Shown here piece by piece: positions 24,326 through 36,639 of a stretch of DNA of 64,000 bases. The position numbers and the translations under genes were made by a program. The notes under the pieces were generated by a model, which saw nothing but the letters and a program-made list of their open reading frames with translations, had not been told where the DNA came from and searched no databases. This stretch comes from Callorhinus ursinus (lineage: Eukaryota; Chordata; Mammalia; Carnivora; Otariidae): positions 26,741,861-26,805,860 of the forward strand of contig NW_020312817.1 in assembly GCF_003265705.1 (NCBI RefSeq), read 5' to 3'. Numbering within the stretch: the stretch's first letter is position 1; each line of letters opens with the position of its first letter.

Positions 24326-25424
24326 CTGAACACTGATTTTAGTTAGAACTTTCATCTTGGAGTTTTGTAATTTGGGGATTAAAAATTGAATCAAGGCATA
24401 CTTTTTAAGATTGCACACATGCACACACACACACTTAGGTAAAATGTACATTTTCAGTAAACACCCAGTATCTTAGGTGGACAGGTATTATGTTGGGGTA
24501 GTGTGCTGGAGTTGAGATATAAATATCTGCGTGATTTTAAGAGGTAGTCTTTCCAGGGTAGAAGGACTTTTTTCTCCTAAGAAAGTGAAGTGAATCGTAC
24601 AGAAAGAGTACTCTGAAGCTGGGGAGTTAGGAGGAAGGTGAAGAGATGGAACTTCCTCTCTAACTTCAGTTTCTCTCTCTGGCTTTCCCTCCCCCAAGAG
24701 GTAGCAGGATTTCTGTTGCATTGGTAGTGAATATAATGAACCAAACTAATACTGATATTATGGTATAATATACAATATATTTGTTTTAAAATACACTGTG
24801 TGAGTTTCATTAGCTCAAAGAATAGTATGTTAATTGAACAAATTAAAACTTAGCCAAGAAGCTTAATTAGCAGTATAGTTTGCTTATGGATTGTTTATGA
24901 CCATTTCTACTTGAAAGACAACATTTATCTTTGTTCTGAATTTATTCAGGGAAGAATATTTTTTTGGGAAGGAAGATTATTTATTTGGGAACACACTTAA
25001 TTTAAATGAATTAACATTTTTGTCTCATTTTATATGTTATATTTTTCAAATTGGTAAAAATTTCCTGCTTTTAACTTTGAAGTTGTTTATATAGTATTGA
25101 TATATCAAAGCTAAGGTATGCATGTGATAACTAGTGTATATTCAGTTTTCAAAAATAGATAATCCTAACTTAAAACTTATTCATAATATCCTATTTAATT
25201 TGCATGTTTTTTACTCTGCAAAAGGTTTTGCACATGTAAAAGGCTTTAGTAAATCTAGTGTCTGTTATAAACCTAATGCATGCTTAACATAGAAAAATTG
25301 GACAATACAGAGAAATACCTTGAAGGAACGTAGAGTACCCATAATCATGTTGTCTAGTTATGTTAACATTTATATATATAAATTTTTTAATGTGTACCTA
25401 AGTGTTTTTTTAACCCATATTTAA

Positions 25425-25500
25425 GAGTTTTAAGGTACAGTTATACATCATAAAATTCACCCTTTTAGGGTACAATTCAGTCATTGAACTCATATGATTT
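25425..25500 (-). repeat. Old L1 3' UTR scrap, minus
   Basis: 'cataaaattcacccttttag' and 'gtacaattcagt' are typical antisense L1M 3' UTR. Short and decayed. Confidence 0.5.
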
Positions 25501-25691
25501 TATTATGTAATGGTATGATTTTTCTATCAAATAATTTTTTGAAAAAAGATTGTATTTTGAAAAACTTTAGAAAGAACTTTTTGTTTTGTTTTGTTTTGCC
25601 AGTTACGGTGATTATCTGGCAACTCTTTGTAACATTATTTGTAATTTCATATCAAGACACCTTGATTTCCTTCTTTAAAATATACAGCTAC

Positions 25692-25832
25692 CTGGGGCGC
25701 CTCAGTGGCTCAGTCAGTTAAGTATCCAGCTCTTGATCTCAGCTCAGGTTTTGATCTAGGGTCGTGAGTTCAAGCCCTGTGTTGGGCTCTACATTGGGCG
25801 TGAAGCCTACTTAAATAAATAAAAAATAAAAT
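25692..25832 (+). mobile_element. CanSINE (short type), plus
   Basis: Duplication aaaatatacagctac / aaaatatacaactac at 25677 and 25833. Short form with 'gtatccagctcttgatctc'. Confidence 0.93.
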
Positions 25833-26106
25833 AAAATATACAACTACTTTATTTAACCTTTTGTCCTTATAGCTGGGTAATACTTGGTTTTCTTTTAATG
25901 TGAAAACCCATACTTGAAACCTCTTGTGTCTTCTTGGTTTGGAGTTCTTTATTCTGGATAATTCCCAATGATTAATATTTCCTCTTGGGATTTATTTTTC
26001 CAAGTATCTTTATTATTTCTCTGAAATCAGCCAGTTAGCATTTAAATAGCTTAAGGCTAATTAGCAGCTGATCTTGAACTTTTGCATATTTTTTTGTTGT
26101 TTAAAA

Positions 26107-26296
26107 TTTTTTTTGTTGTTTTTTATTTGACAGAGAGAGACACAGTTAGAGAGGAAACACAAGCAGGGGGAGTGGGAGAGGGAGAAGCAGGCCTCCCACC
26201 GAGCAGGGAGCCCGATGAGGGGCTCTATCCCAGGACCCTGGGATCATGACCTGAGCTGAAGGCAGACGCTTAACGACTGAGCCACCCAGGCGCCCC
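26107..26296 (-). mobile_element. CanSINE, minus
   Basis: Flanked by 'ttttttgttgttt' words on both sides (about 26088 and 26297). Head 'gagccacccaggcgcccc'. Confidence 0.93.
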
Positions 26297-26401
26297 TTTT
26301 TTGTTGTTTTAAATTATAGCACAGAATTGTTTCATGGACAGTTATTTCCGCTTGAAAAACTTAAAACACAGAAATTTGTCAAAAATATCTAACCAAGCCC
26401 T

Positions 26402-26504
26402 GCCCCTGCCCCATATTTCAAACATTTTTTTTTAAACAGAGATTACTAACTTGCCCCCTGCCCCATATTTCAAACATTTTTTTTTTAACAGAGATTACTA
26501 ACTT
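26402..26504 (+). repeat. 51-bp tandem duplication
   Basis: Two adjacent copies of a unit beginning gcccc-tgccccatatttc and ending gagattactaactt (26402-26452 and 26453-26504). They differ mainly in T-run length. Confidence 0.92.
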
Positions 26505-27397
26505 GCATTTCATTGAAAATTACTTAAGTGCCTGGTTATTTCAGTTGTAAGTGAAATACATTGTTTCAAAAAGAGAGAGTTAATATTTTCTTTCTTTCCT
26601 TCAAAATATATCTTTTAATTTTTTTAATTGAGGTCATCAGAATCTTAGACCTGCTGTAGAAGTGCTGATAGAGTACTGACACAGGCTCGTATTGTACTAG
26701 AGTGATCTTTTATTGAATTTTTTTCTTGTTTGCTAACAGATGATAGTGAGGATAAAGCTGGATGCAAAGAGGGAGGCTGGCAATTTCTTGACTATCTGAG
26801 TGAAGAGTCAAGGAGGGACATCCTCTTGTCTTAACCCCTAACTTCTGAGTTGTAATAGTTTCCCTGCCTGTCAAGGAGTTCTTATTACCCCTTCCAAAAC
26901 AAACAAAGCAAACACAAAAATGAAATGCGTGTGTGTATTTAAACGTGTACATATACATGTATTTATATAGCTCTTTTATTTGATTTTAGGACAACTTTCC
27001 TGAATTCAGTAATACAATAGTTATTAAAATTTTACTACCTGAAGCTTGTACTTGATTTTATTAGCTGCTTCTCTCTTTTATCTGTTTATTTACCTGACTA
27101 TTCCCAGTCACACCCTAACAGTCTTCAAATTCCTACAAATTTTATTATAGATTCTTAGAGGTTTCCACATTCTCTTTCAGACGGATATTTATTTCATGAT
27201 TTTAAGGTAATCCAATACCAGCATTGTCAATCGGTTATTATCTCAGACTACTTATATGTCATTTAAGTGAGTTTTAATAGTTTTGTATGATACTTATATT
27301 TGAGATGCAGAGCAGTGGTTGTTGTAACTTTCTTCTTTGTCTCATAATATGCGTACCTTTTTTTGAAATTCAAATTATTTTTTACTTTGTCTTTAAG

Positions 27398-27456
27398 TGA
27401 TGATTTACTGGAGGATTCAGACAGTGAAGAGCATTCCAGATCAGATTCTGTGACAG
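27398..27456 (+). CDS. BIRC6: BIRC6 exon 9 (acidic linker, 59 nt)
   Basis: This is the shortest exon in the window at 59 nt, with acceptor 'tgtctttaag' and donor gtatgt. It encodes DDLLEDSDSEEHSRSDSVT, almost only Asp, Glu and Ser, so it is probably a disordered, phosphorylatable linker (an inference from CK2-like S-x-x-E/D spacing). The phase runs 2 in, 1 out. The length is not divisible by 3, so the exon should be constitutive. Confidence 0.94.
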
Positions 27457-28599
27457 GTATGTTAAAAATGTCAGATAATCTATTGTTTAAATCCTTGCAT
27501 TTATACAGGTATAGGTAAAGCTAAATATTACCTAATTCTAAATTTCTTAGTTAATGCAAACTCTGCATTTTCACTAATATACACAGAAAACTCAAATGTT
27601 AAACATGACAGATCTTGAATTAGTATATGTAGAGTCCCATACTTAAATTTTAAATGGTATGTATTTGAGCCAAACAATTAGAGTTTTACTAAATTTTTGT
27701 CACAGATGTCAAGGAATATACATTAAGCCCTTCAGAATGTGTTCAGTTTATTTGCATAATTTATTTTGTTGTTAAATAAAAGTAATATTGAAATTAAGGT
27801 TCTTTATCCCCAAAATAAAACAGGTAAAGAGAGAATAAATTTTAAAGTATAAAATCATAGACATTAAGGCATCAAGTAAGTGCTGCCTTACTCCATTATC
27901 TTATGAAATGTTAATGATGAAAGCATGTGCTTCAGATTTTAATGTAGTTTTATAATAGGCAAGGCTAATAGTACATCTCAAAATAGTTTTTCCATATCAG
28001 AATTCAAATTCTTGTCATTTATTATAGGCTGAATGCATTTCCCAATACATGAAAGAGTTATGTTAACATCTGTTAATTAGAGTTTTGGGGACTGATTAAG
28101 ATAAAAATATATAAAGCATAGTACCTGGGGAGTAGCCAATATTTTAAAAAAGTGACTGGTACTGAATTGCGGCTGTTCTGTAACGTCCTGTTTTAGGAAC
28201 TGAGGACATATATAACTTGTTAAATCTCTGGGGAAAGAGACACGGCTTTGTATAGTACAGTTGTCAGAAATGAGAGTGAGTATAGAATAGCAGCTGCTCT
28301 CTAGATTCTAAATTGTCATGAAAATTTTTTAAAGCCCCCCCAAACAATGCTAGACTGATTTGGAGTAAAACCTTAGTTGTCTTTTGAAGTAATTTTTAGC
28401 AATGAAAAAAATTTTAAAGTAGGAAAATGCCCTGAATAATTTACAAATGTATAATTAGCTCTAGAAAAATAAAGAATAGATTCATTAAAAAAAATTAGTC
28501 TGATGAAGATAATGCTCCTTCCCCCTTTTATTGTCCTTTTGCAAAAACAGAAAAGGGCTACAATTGCATTTTCTTAATCTGGTAAAGAATAATAAACTG

Positions 28600-28745
28600 G
28601 TCACAGGTTACCTGGAGACCTGGTCAGAGCTTGAATTCTTCTGCTAATTCACTCTTTGGTCTTGTCAATCACTTAAACTCTCTGGGCCTGTTTTTCCTCT
28701 GTAAAGTGAAGTGTTTGAGCTCAGTGTTCCTCTTCTGTCTCGAAG
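28600..28745 (+). repeat. MIR SINE fragment, plus
   Basis: 'cttgtcaatcacttaaactc', 'tctgggcctg' and 'cctctgtaaagtgaag' are MIR sense sequence. Confidence 0.65.
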
Positions 28746-31058
28746 TTTGTGGTTCTAACCACAGCCTTTCCTCTGTGCGCTGTAGCTTCGCTCTCTTCTC
28801 TGGGTCCGACGATCTCAGCAGGTATTTTGTTACTACAGCATCTCTCTTTGGTCGATCTCTTTATTCCTTTCCTACTTTTCTCTTTCTCATCTGGCCTACT
28901 TGCTTTTTCACACTTCTTTTAAATACTGTAGTCCTGTTTATCTCACTTCCCAGTATCTAGAAAGTCACCATGTAATTTTGTTGGCTTTTTCTGTGATACC
29001 TCATCAGGGCAGGGGTGGTTGTCCTTATGTAGTATTAAAAGGTAGCTATGGAAAGAAGAAAATTCTTCTGGTTCAGAATTTTTAATTCCCTCCTTTTAGG
29101 ATTTGTAAGTAGTTCATTCATTTGTAGTAAAATAGGGATAGTAGTCCACCTCACTCGGGGTTTCGCTTTCCACAGTTCAGTCACCTTTGGTCAGCTGTTA
29201 TCCTGAGCAGATAACCTAGTAGCAGAATGCTAGGACACAATGCCTATGTCATTCACCGCACCGCATCTCATCACATCGGCATTTTATCTCACATCATCAC
29301 AAGAAGAGTGAGTACAGTATAGTAAGATATTTTGGGAGAGAAAACACATTGACCTAACTTTTATTACAGTATATTATTATAATTCTATTTTATTATTAGA
29401 TATTGCCGTTAATCTCTTACCGTGCCTAATTTGCAAATTAAACTTTATCATATGTATGTATACAAATAAAACCTAGCACATACAGAGTTTTGTGCTGTCT
29501 GCAGTTTCAGGTGTCCACTGGGGTTCTTGGAACGTATCCCCTGCCTATAAAGCTGGGGGGGGACTACTATATCTTCTAAGTTAATTCTCTTACATTGGTA
29601 GTTTATTGGCGAGTTTATGGAGGCTCGTGATATGAATGGGAAATGGGTTCTTTTCCTGAAGTATCTAAAATAAGTCATAGATGCTATTTCAAAATTTACA
29701 TTTACTAACTCTAGGTGATTCCCATCAGTGATACAGTCTGAAGAATTATAGAATGTATTTCTTAACTAAGAGACTTTTACCTGTTTTTCATTTGAAGGTT
29801 ATGGCTTTTGAAAGTATCTAGATGATGTCACAGAGAAAAGTTTGGTTTTGGGGCCAGATAACTGAATTAAGGATATATTCTTGTGAAGAGTGGGAAGAGT
29901 GTTTGACAGGGAGATTGAAGGAGGGTTCGAATTGAAATTTCTTAGTTTTAGAAAAGTGCTTAGGTAAAACCTAGTTGCTCACCTCAGGAAATTTGGCTGA
30001 TAGAACTGTTGGCTTACACTACCTAAGTAAGCAGAGAAGAGAAGGGTTTCCCAAAATGATTATCTGGAGAATATTGTATTGCAGTCTGTTTATAGCTGTA
30101 TTATGTAAAAACTTGTTTTGTAGTCCAGTAGGTTGGAGAAATTCTGAGATAAGACTACAGATTTCCTTACTGCAGTATTTGACAGTTGTCATTGTGCTTT
30201 GTCTTCTGAAGTAGAATGTACAGCATAAGCTGTTTCTTAGATGTTACTTTAATTGTTGGGAAAAAGAGTAATAATGCCACTTGTCATGCTGCCTGTCTTA
30301 ATGAATAGCCCCACTTTCTATGCCATTTACTTTGAATATTTCTTAAATGTGTGTTAATACATGTAATTTGTGGTTATTTTGTTTTTAATCTCTATATACA
30401 TACACTAGTGTTTTTTCCTGGCAATTTCTGACCATAACTAAAAAAAAAAAAAAATCATTAAAAATTATTTATATAAGTTTCAGTTTAGTCCAATAAATAG
30501 TTGAACATCCTTAAGATTTATTATAGTGTACTATATGGTATCAAAATTTTACTGTCAACTTTTAATTTCAAATCTAAATTAGTAGAGTTAATATATATAT
30601 AACTAATGCATGGCAGTATAGACAGACTGCATGTGAACGTAGCCAAATGAGTGGTTGCGTAACTGAACAGCTTCATTAGGACAATTAAACTGTTGAGTGT
30701 ATAATTACAGTTTTCTCCCATTTAACTAGAAATGGTTTCATTTCAGGTCATAATAGCAACATTATATGAATTAAGATTATTCTCAGAAAATGGGAAATTC
30801 TAGGTAGAGCTGCCAGTGAGCATTTTAAAGAAATAGTTTATGAAATAGTTAACAGAAATGGTGTGAACAGAACTTTCAGTACATGTTAAGTATATGATGT
30901 TCCATGAATCTCAGTTGCATGTTACTTGGGCAGCTTTCAAACTTTCATGCAGTTTCGAGTTATATTTATTTCTTTTACTCTTCTGTATTTTTCTTATCTG
31001 AAATCATAAAGCCAGTTCCAGTGCTTTTTTTTTTTCCATAAGAAATACTTAGACATTA

Positions 31059-31251
31059 GGACGCCTGTGTGGCTCAGTTGGTTAAGCGACTGCCTTTAGC
31101 TCGGGTCATGATCTCAGGGTCCTGGGATCGAGCCCCACATTGGGCTCCCTGCTTGGCGGGAAGCCTGCTTCTCCCTCTCCCACTCCTCCTGCTTATGTTC
31201 TCTCTCTGGCTGTCTCTCTGTCAAATAAATAAAATCTTAAAAAAAAAAAAA
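31059..31251 (+). mobile_element. CanSINE, plus
   Basis: Head 'ggacgcctgtgtggctcag' and a long A-tail. The word aagaaatactta occurs on both sides. The open frame across it is SINE sequence, not a gene. Confidence 0.94.
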
Positions 31252-32076
31252 GAAATACTTATTATTGTTGCTAATAATGTTGTTGTTGACTGATAGTATT
31301 TTTTGCTATTGAGAAAGAAACAAATTGGTTCAGACTTTCAGTTCAATTGAGTGACATCTGTTGCAAGGTTTTGTGTAGACAGACATGGTATTTTTGGAGC
31401 ATTGAGACTGAGAAATGACTTTTGTACTCTTTGTAAGGGGAGAGCACACAGTGGACAAAAGATCATAAGGGGTAATGTAGTTAACTTTAAATGAGCTATA
31501 AATTAGCAGATAATACAGAAGATGCTTTATGCTTCACTTTAAAATGGCAAATTTTGGGAATTTTTCCTTCCTAGTTATAATTTTTTTCTAAGCTGAGGTT
31601 AGAATTACATTGCGTACTATGATAACTGATGATTAGCATGGTGGGGTAGGAGAGAGGAGCGCATGCTATGACTTCTAAATGGTGAAAGAAAGGGAACAGA
31701 CACTGTAATCATGTTTCATGGATATTCTATAAAGTGCACAAGTGGTACTTATAATGGTATTGAATGGCTTTTGGTTTAGAATTAAAGGACAGAAATCCTA
31801 TATTTTGATACTAATAATGTCTTCATTCTTTAACCATTCTCATAAATTAAAAAGGATGGGGGAGGGTTGCTCATAAATTGCCAAGAGAATATATTCTGAA
31901 TTGAAAATGATTTTGACTCTCTTGAATACCTCAGTGGTTTTTCTGAGTAGATTTACCTCCGATTTGATTAACTTCCCTTAAAAATACTTTAAATTCTTCC
32001 ACTTATGTAATTATAATGCACTGATTGGATGAGTAAGAAAAGAAAAGTAACGAAAGCATTATACTAAAGATTCGTG

Positions 32077-32288
32077 GGCGCCTGGGTGGCTCAGTTGGTT
32101 GGGCGACTGCCTTCGGTTCAGGTCATGATCCTGGAGTCCCAGGATCGAGTCCCACATCGGGCTTCCTGCTCGGTGGAGAGTCTGCTTCTCCCTTTGACCC
32201 TCCCCCCCTCATGCTCTCTCTCTCTCTCTCTCTCTCATTCTCTCTCTTTAATAAATAAATAGAATCTTTAAAAAAAAATCTTTAAAAA
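32077..32288 (+). mobile_element. CanSINE, plus, close to exon 10 acceptor
   Basis: Subtype with 'gggcgactgcc' and 'tggagtcc'. Duplication aaagattcgtg / aaagatttgtg at 32066 and 32289. It ends 60 bp upstream of the first base of exon 10 and has a (CT)n tract. Confidence 0.95.
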
Positions 32289-32348
32289 AAAGATTTGTGA
32301 TTTGCCAATCTCAAGGCCAATTCTAATGAATATTGTTCCTTTTCGAAG

Positions 32349-33740
32349 GGCATACATCACAGAAGGAAGCCATGGAAGTGAGCCTTGATATAACAGCACT
32401 CAGCATTCTGCAGCAGCCTGAAAAACTTCAGTGGGAGATTGTGGCAAATGTGCTTGAAGATACTGTTAAGGATCTTGAAGAACTTGGGGCAAATCCTTGC
32501 TTAAACTCTAAGAGTGAAAAGACAAAGGAAAAGCACCAGGAACAACACAACATTCCCTTTCCATGTTTATTAGCTGGAGGTTTATTAACATATAAATCTC
32601 CTGCTACCTCACCCATTAGTAGTAATTCTCACAGGTCACTGGATGGTTTAAGCAGAACTCAGGGTGAAAGTATATCAGAACAAGGGTCAACTGACAATGA
32701 ATCCTGCACTAATTCAGAGTTAAATTCTCCTCTGGTAAGGAGGACTTTACCCATTTTGCTTCTTTATAGCATCAAGGAATCTGATGAGAAAGCAGGAAAA
32801 ATATTTTCACAGATGAACAATATAATGAGCAAAAGTTTGCATGATGATGGTTTTACGGTTCCACAGATTATTGAAATGGAGCTGGATAGTCAGGAGCAGT
32901 TGTTGTTGCAGGATCCTCCTGTGACTTACATTCAGCAATTTGCAGATGCAGCAGCCAACCTTACCTCTCCAGATTCTGAGAAGTGGAACTCTGTGTTTCC
33001 CAAGCCTGGGACTTTGGTTCAGTGCTTAAGGCTGCCAAAATTTGCAGAGGAGGAGAATCTTTGTATAGACTCCCTAACTCCTTGTGCTGATGGAATTCAT
33101 TTGTTGGTAGGACTGCGGACATGCCCTGTTGAATCCTTGAGTGCAATAAATCAAGTAGAGGCCTTGAATAATTTAAATAAATTAAACTCTGCACTATGTA
33201 ATAGACGGAAAGGTGAGCTGGAATCAAATCTTACTGTAGTGAATGGTGCAAATATTAGTGTAATCCAACACGAATCACCAGCAGATGTACAAAGTCCTTT
33301 GATAATTCAGCCTGAGCAGAGGAATATTAGTGGTGGATATTTAATACTTTATAAAATGAATTATGCCACTCGGATAGTGACTTTAGAAGAGGAGCCAATA
33401 AAAATCCAACATATCAAAGACCCCCAGGACACAATTACCTCGCTCATTTTGCTTCCACCAGATATATTGGATAATCGAGAAGATGACTGTGAGGAACCCG
33501 TTGAGGAAATGCAGTTAACCTCAAAGAATGGCATTGAAAGAGAAAAAAAGGCTGATATTTCTACTCTTGGACACCTGGTAATAACCACTCAGGGAGGATA
33601 TGTAAAAATATTAGATCTTTCAAACTTTGAAATTTTGGCCAAAGTGGAACCTCCCAAAAAGGAGGGCACTGAGGAACAGGACACATTTGTTTCTGTCATT
33701 TACTGCTCGGGCACTGACAGGCTGTGTGCATGCACCAAAG
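32349..33740 (+). CDS. BIRC6: BIRC6 exon 10 (giant 1392-nt exon)
   Basis: This is the largest exon here: 463 full codons, phase 1-1, acceptor 'tccttttcgaag', donor gtaagc. It encodes about residues 494-956, from HTSQKEAMEVSLDITALS to DRLCACTK. The first third is charged and Ser/Thr-rich (disordered insert with GLSRTQGESISEQGSTDNES). The rest contains repeated beta-strand pairs, such as GTLVQCLRLPKFAEEENLC, GIHLLVGLRTCP and HLVITTQGGYVKILDLSNFE, which read as blades of the N-terminal propeller. The reading frame is fully open, which argues for a functional gene. A SINE ends 60 bp upstream of the acceptor. An antisense ORF inside this exon is only a shadow. Confidence 0.97.
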
Positions 33741-34029
33741 GTAAGCTCTTGGTTTGTTTGGGTCTCCTACAAATCTTAAAAAATCAGTGTATATGGCATT
33801 CATTTATATGCATACCTAGTATGAATTTTAGATCCATATAGATGGAGAGAAATTTATTTTTTTTATAATGAAGCGGTAAATCTTTGCTACTGTTTTAACT
33901 TTTTAAAACTTTTTTCTACTGCCCTAGGTAAGGATTCTAATTGTAAATAAGTTAATAAGTCTCTCAGAAAGTATCTTCTCTGCTTTAACCTCAAGAAAAT
34001 AACCTGCTGTTGTTTCTGTGAGTCCTGAC

Positions 34030-34185
34030 TCTGCATCTGCTCAAATTTGTGGCCTTGGGCAAGTTACTTTAAACTCAGTAAACCTTTGTTTATTTATAGA
34101 CGAGGATAAGAAGGCCTGTTATCAGGCTTCTTAGAATGAAATGAGATAATGTATATAACGTTTTTGGCACAGAGTATATATACCG
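34030..34185 (+). repeat. MIR SINE fragment, plus
   Basis: 'tggccttgggcaagttactt', 'gaggataagaaggcc' and 'aatgagataatgtatat' follow the MIR sense consensus. Confidence 0.75.
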
Positions 34186-34864
34186 GTCATTATTTCCTCC
34201 TGAAATAAAAATATTTAGTGAATGAATACTAGTTTTGCCAAATAAATTTTTCTTTTCTGATTTATTCCTGACTTTTGGCTAATGGTTGAATCAGCTTTGC
34301 AACATTTGAGCCCCATACAGAGTAACATAGTGTTCATTTTTCCTCCTACTTTTCTTATTATATATTTTAAGTTGGAAAGATAAAGAAGTTTTTGGAAACG
34401 GATTACTGACAAGATCAGGCAAAATGAGTGGTCTTACTGATAGATTAGTAGGAATTTAGGGTCAGGAGATACTTGAAGCCCAGGTAACTATAACCAGTGC
34501 TTGGGAGAAGAACTGGGTGTGAGGAGAGTCATACATCTCATTTGTGGTTCTTGGGAGGAATTAATCCGAGTTTTTCCTCCCTTTAAAAGATTGCAAGAGT
34601 TTGGCCAAGAAGAGTAGTGGTGAATGTAGTGGTTCACATTGCCTTCTCTGAAATACATCTAGTGAAATAAGGGGAAGAAAAATCTTCAAATAACATCAAA
34701 ACCCAAATAGATTAATTTTAAAAATGAGCAATGCAGAATAACTTTAGACTAATTAAACTTTGAATTAGAGTTGATAAAGTTTAGAAAAACCATTAAAATA
34801 CTGTGTGGTATGAAGGATAATTTGAAGTTTTTGATCATGTATGTGCCAGTTCACTGTTGTGAGA

Positions 34865-35050
34865 GCTTTACTTCTCATAATTTATTTAGTCATCCTGCCA
34901 ACTTTATGAGATACGTACTATTATTGTCTTCATTTTACAGATAAGGAAACTGAGGGAAGGAGAGGTTAAGTAACTTGCCTAAGTCACAGAGCTAACAAAT
35001 GACAGAGTCAGCATTCATACCTGGGCGTCTGTTGTCAGGGTGCTTAAACT
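34865..35050 (-). repeat. MIR SINE fragment, minus
   Basis: 'ttttacagataaggaaactg' and 'gaggttaagtaacttgcc', then 'cacagagctaac', match the antisense MIR head closely. Confidence 0.85.
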
Positions 35051-35091
35051 ACATTACACTGCTAGGAGGTAACAAAAGCGTAAGACTTGTA

Positions 35092-35234
35092 GGGGCATCT
35101 GGGTGGCTCAGTTGGTTAAGTGATTCTTGATCTCAGCTCCGGTCTTGATCTCAGGGTCATGAGTTCAAGCCCACGCTGGGTGTGGAGCCCACTTAAAAAA
35201 AGTAATGGAGCCTACTTAAAAAAAAGAAAAAAGA
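35092..35234 (+). mobile_element. CanSINE (short type), plus
   Basis: 'ggggcatctgggtggctcag' and 'ggtcatgagttcaagccc', with a duplicated 'cttaaaaaaa' tail segment ('agcccactt' / 'agcctactt'). Confidence 0.9.
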
Positions 35235-35903
35235 AGACTCATACATTTAATTTTAAAGACTCTTTTAATGTGAAAGATTTAAAAAATGAAAACAATTTAA
35301 TATGCCATAGGCCATCCAGAATGGAGCTGAATTTGGAACCTGAGTGACCTAGGCCCAGGGCACATCTGTGTAAGGTACTAGTGTTTTCCAGAAATACAGT
35401 CAGGGTTTAATGATTTTAATTGTTTGATGAGATATGCTTTTGTGAGACAGAGGATAAGTAATGTTTAAATAGGTTAATGTATTCTTGGAGTTTGGACAAT
35501 GAAAAGTTCTAGGAATTGATCTCATGTGATAGGGAATTTATCCAGATGGATCAATGGACAAGAAAAAGCGTGAGAAGTTAAGCACTTTGAAAATTATTTC
35601 CTAGTTCTTCAAGGATTGACTGGTCAAGATAGATGTGAAGAGATGAGTAACAAAAAAGAGGAAAGAAAAGTTGATGTTTTAAAATGTATATATGACAGTC
35701 CAAAAAGTAGTTGTAAACATTTTTAAAAAGGATTACAGGCTTTGAATCAAAAGGACATGACATTTCCATGACATGTCATAAGAGTGTATTCAAGTAGCAT
35801 AAAACTTTTTCTCATGTAGAGTCATTGAGCCTTTTGATAAAAATCTACAACTAATAAATGTTGTAAGTTAATTTCAAATAGTATTAATAATGTACTGAAG
35901 GTA

Positions 35904-36092
35904 GGGCGCCTGGGTGGCTCAGTTGGTTGAGCGACTGCCTTCGGCTCAGGTCATGATCCTGGAGTCCCGGGATCGAGTCCCACATCGGGCTCCCTGCTCA
36001 GCAGGGAGTCTGCTTCCCCCTCTGACCCTCTTCCCTCTCGTGCTCTGTATCTCTCATTCTCTCTCAAATAAATAAATAAAATCTTTTAAAAA
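35904..36092 (+). mobile_element. CanSINE, plus, young
   Basis: Duplication aataatgtactgaaggta / aataatatactgaaggta at 35886 and 36093. Subtype with 'gagcgactgcc' and 'tgacc'. Confidence 0.96.
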
Positions 36093-36152
36093 AATAATAT
36101 ACTGAAGGTAGATTTGATGCAGCTATGTTTGATTAAAATTCGGAAATAGAAT

Positions 36153-36182
36153 ATACACACACATACATACATACATATATGT
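36153..36182 (+). repeat. ACAC/ACAT microsatellite
   Basis: Short run of acac followed by three to four acat units in intron 10. Confidence 0.85.
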
Positions 36183-36639
36183 GAAATGAGGAAGTAAGGT
36201 CCCTTCTGGCCACCAGCCAGCAACTCCAGAAATCTGGACTGCTTTCCCCACAGCTTGCACAGGGCTGAGGAATGGGGGATGGCAGCTGGCTCCTGCAGGC
36301 CACTTCCATGGAAGATCAGTAGCCTTTCCCTTTATTAAGCATCCTCTGGTCATTGTTTCTTGTTAGGCTCCAGAGTTCTGAAATAGTTGATTTCGGTCAC
36401 TTTCTAGTTCAGTAACTGACCTCTAGAGCTTCCTACCTAGAACTTCCTGCTCTGCCATTTGGTGTGACATTACTGGTGCCTTTGTTGATATATTTTTTTT
36501 AATACTTTTTTGGAGTTCTGTTCTTAGTGATTTACTCTGTCACAAACTACTTTAGAATAATACTAACTTAATTCTAGTAAAATATACTTTGCTCTAATCT
36601 TTTTTCTCCTGCTCCTTTGTGCTACCATTGTCTTATATG

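Larger units (their letters stand above)
22597..27397 (+). other. BIRC6 intron 8
   Basis: Contains four SINEs and the 51-bp tandem duplication. 22640-23540 and 24340-25420 hold no recognised feature; 26505-27397 likewise. Confidence 0.85.
27457..32348 (+). other. BIRC6 intron 9
   Basis: Contains a MIR and two SINEs. 28750-31040 is otherwise unremarkable AT-rich sequence; the 109-codon ORF at 28631-28960 is not supported as a gene. Confidence 0.85.

Noticed and set aside
28631..28960. 109-codon + ORF in intron 9
   Set aside because: Low-complexity, Phe/Leu/Ser-rich product, no recognised domain, and partly over a MIR. Chance ORF.
31069..31293. Open frame of 74 codons on + (and similar ones at 32074, 40525, 23587)
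   Set aside because: Falls entirely in CanSINE sequence; the same translated pattern recurs at many SINE copies.
32428..33588. Antisense ORFs inside exon 10
   Set aside because: Shadows of the BIRC6 coding frame.
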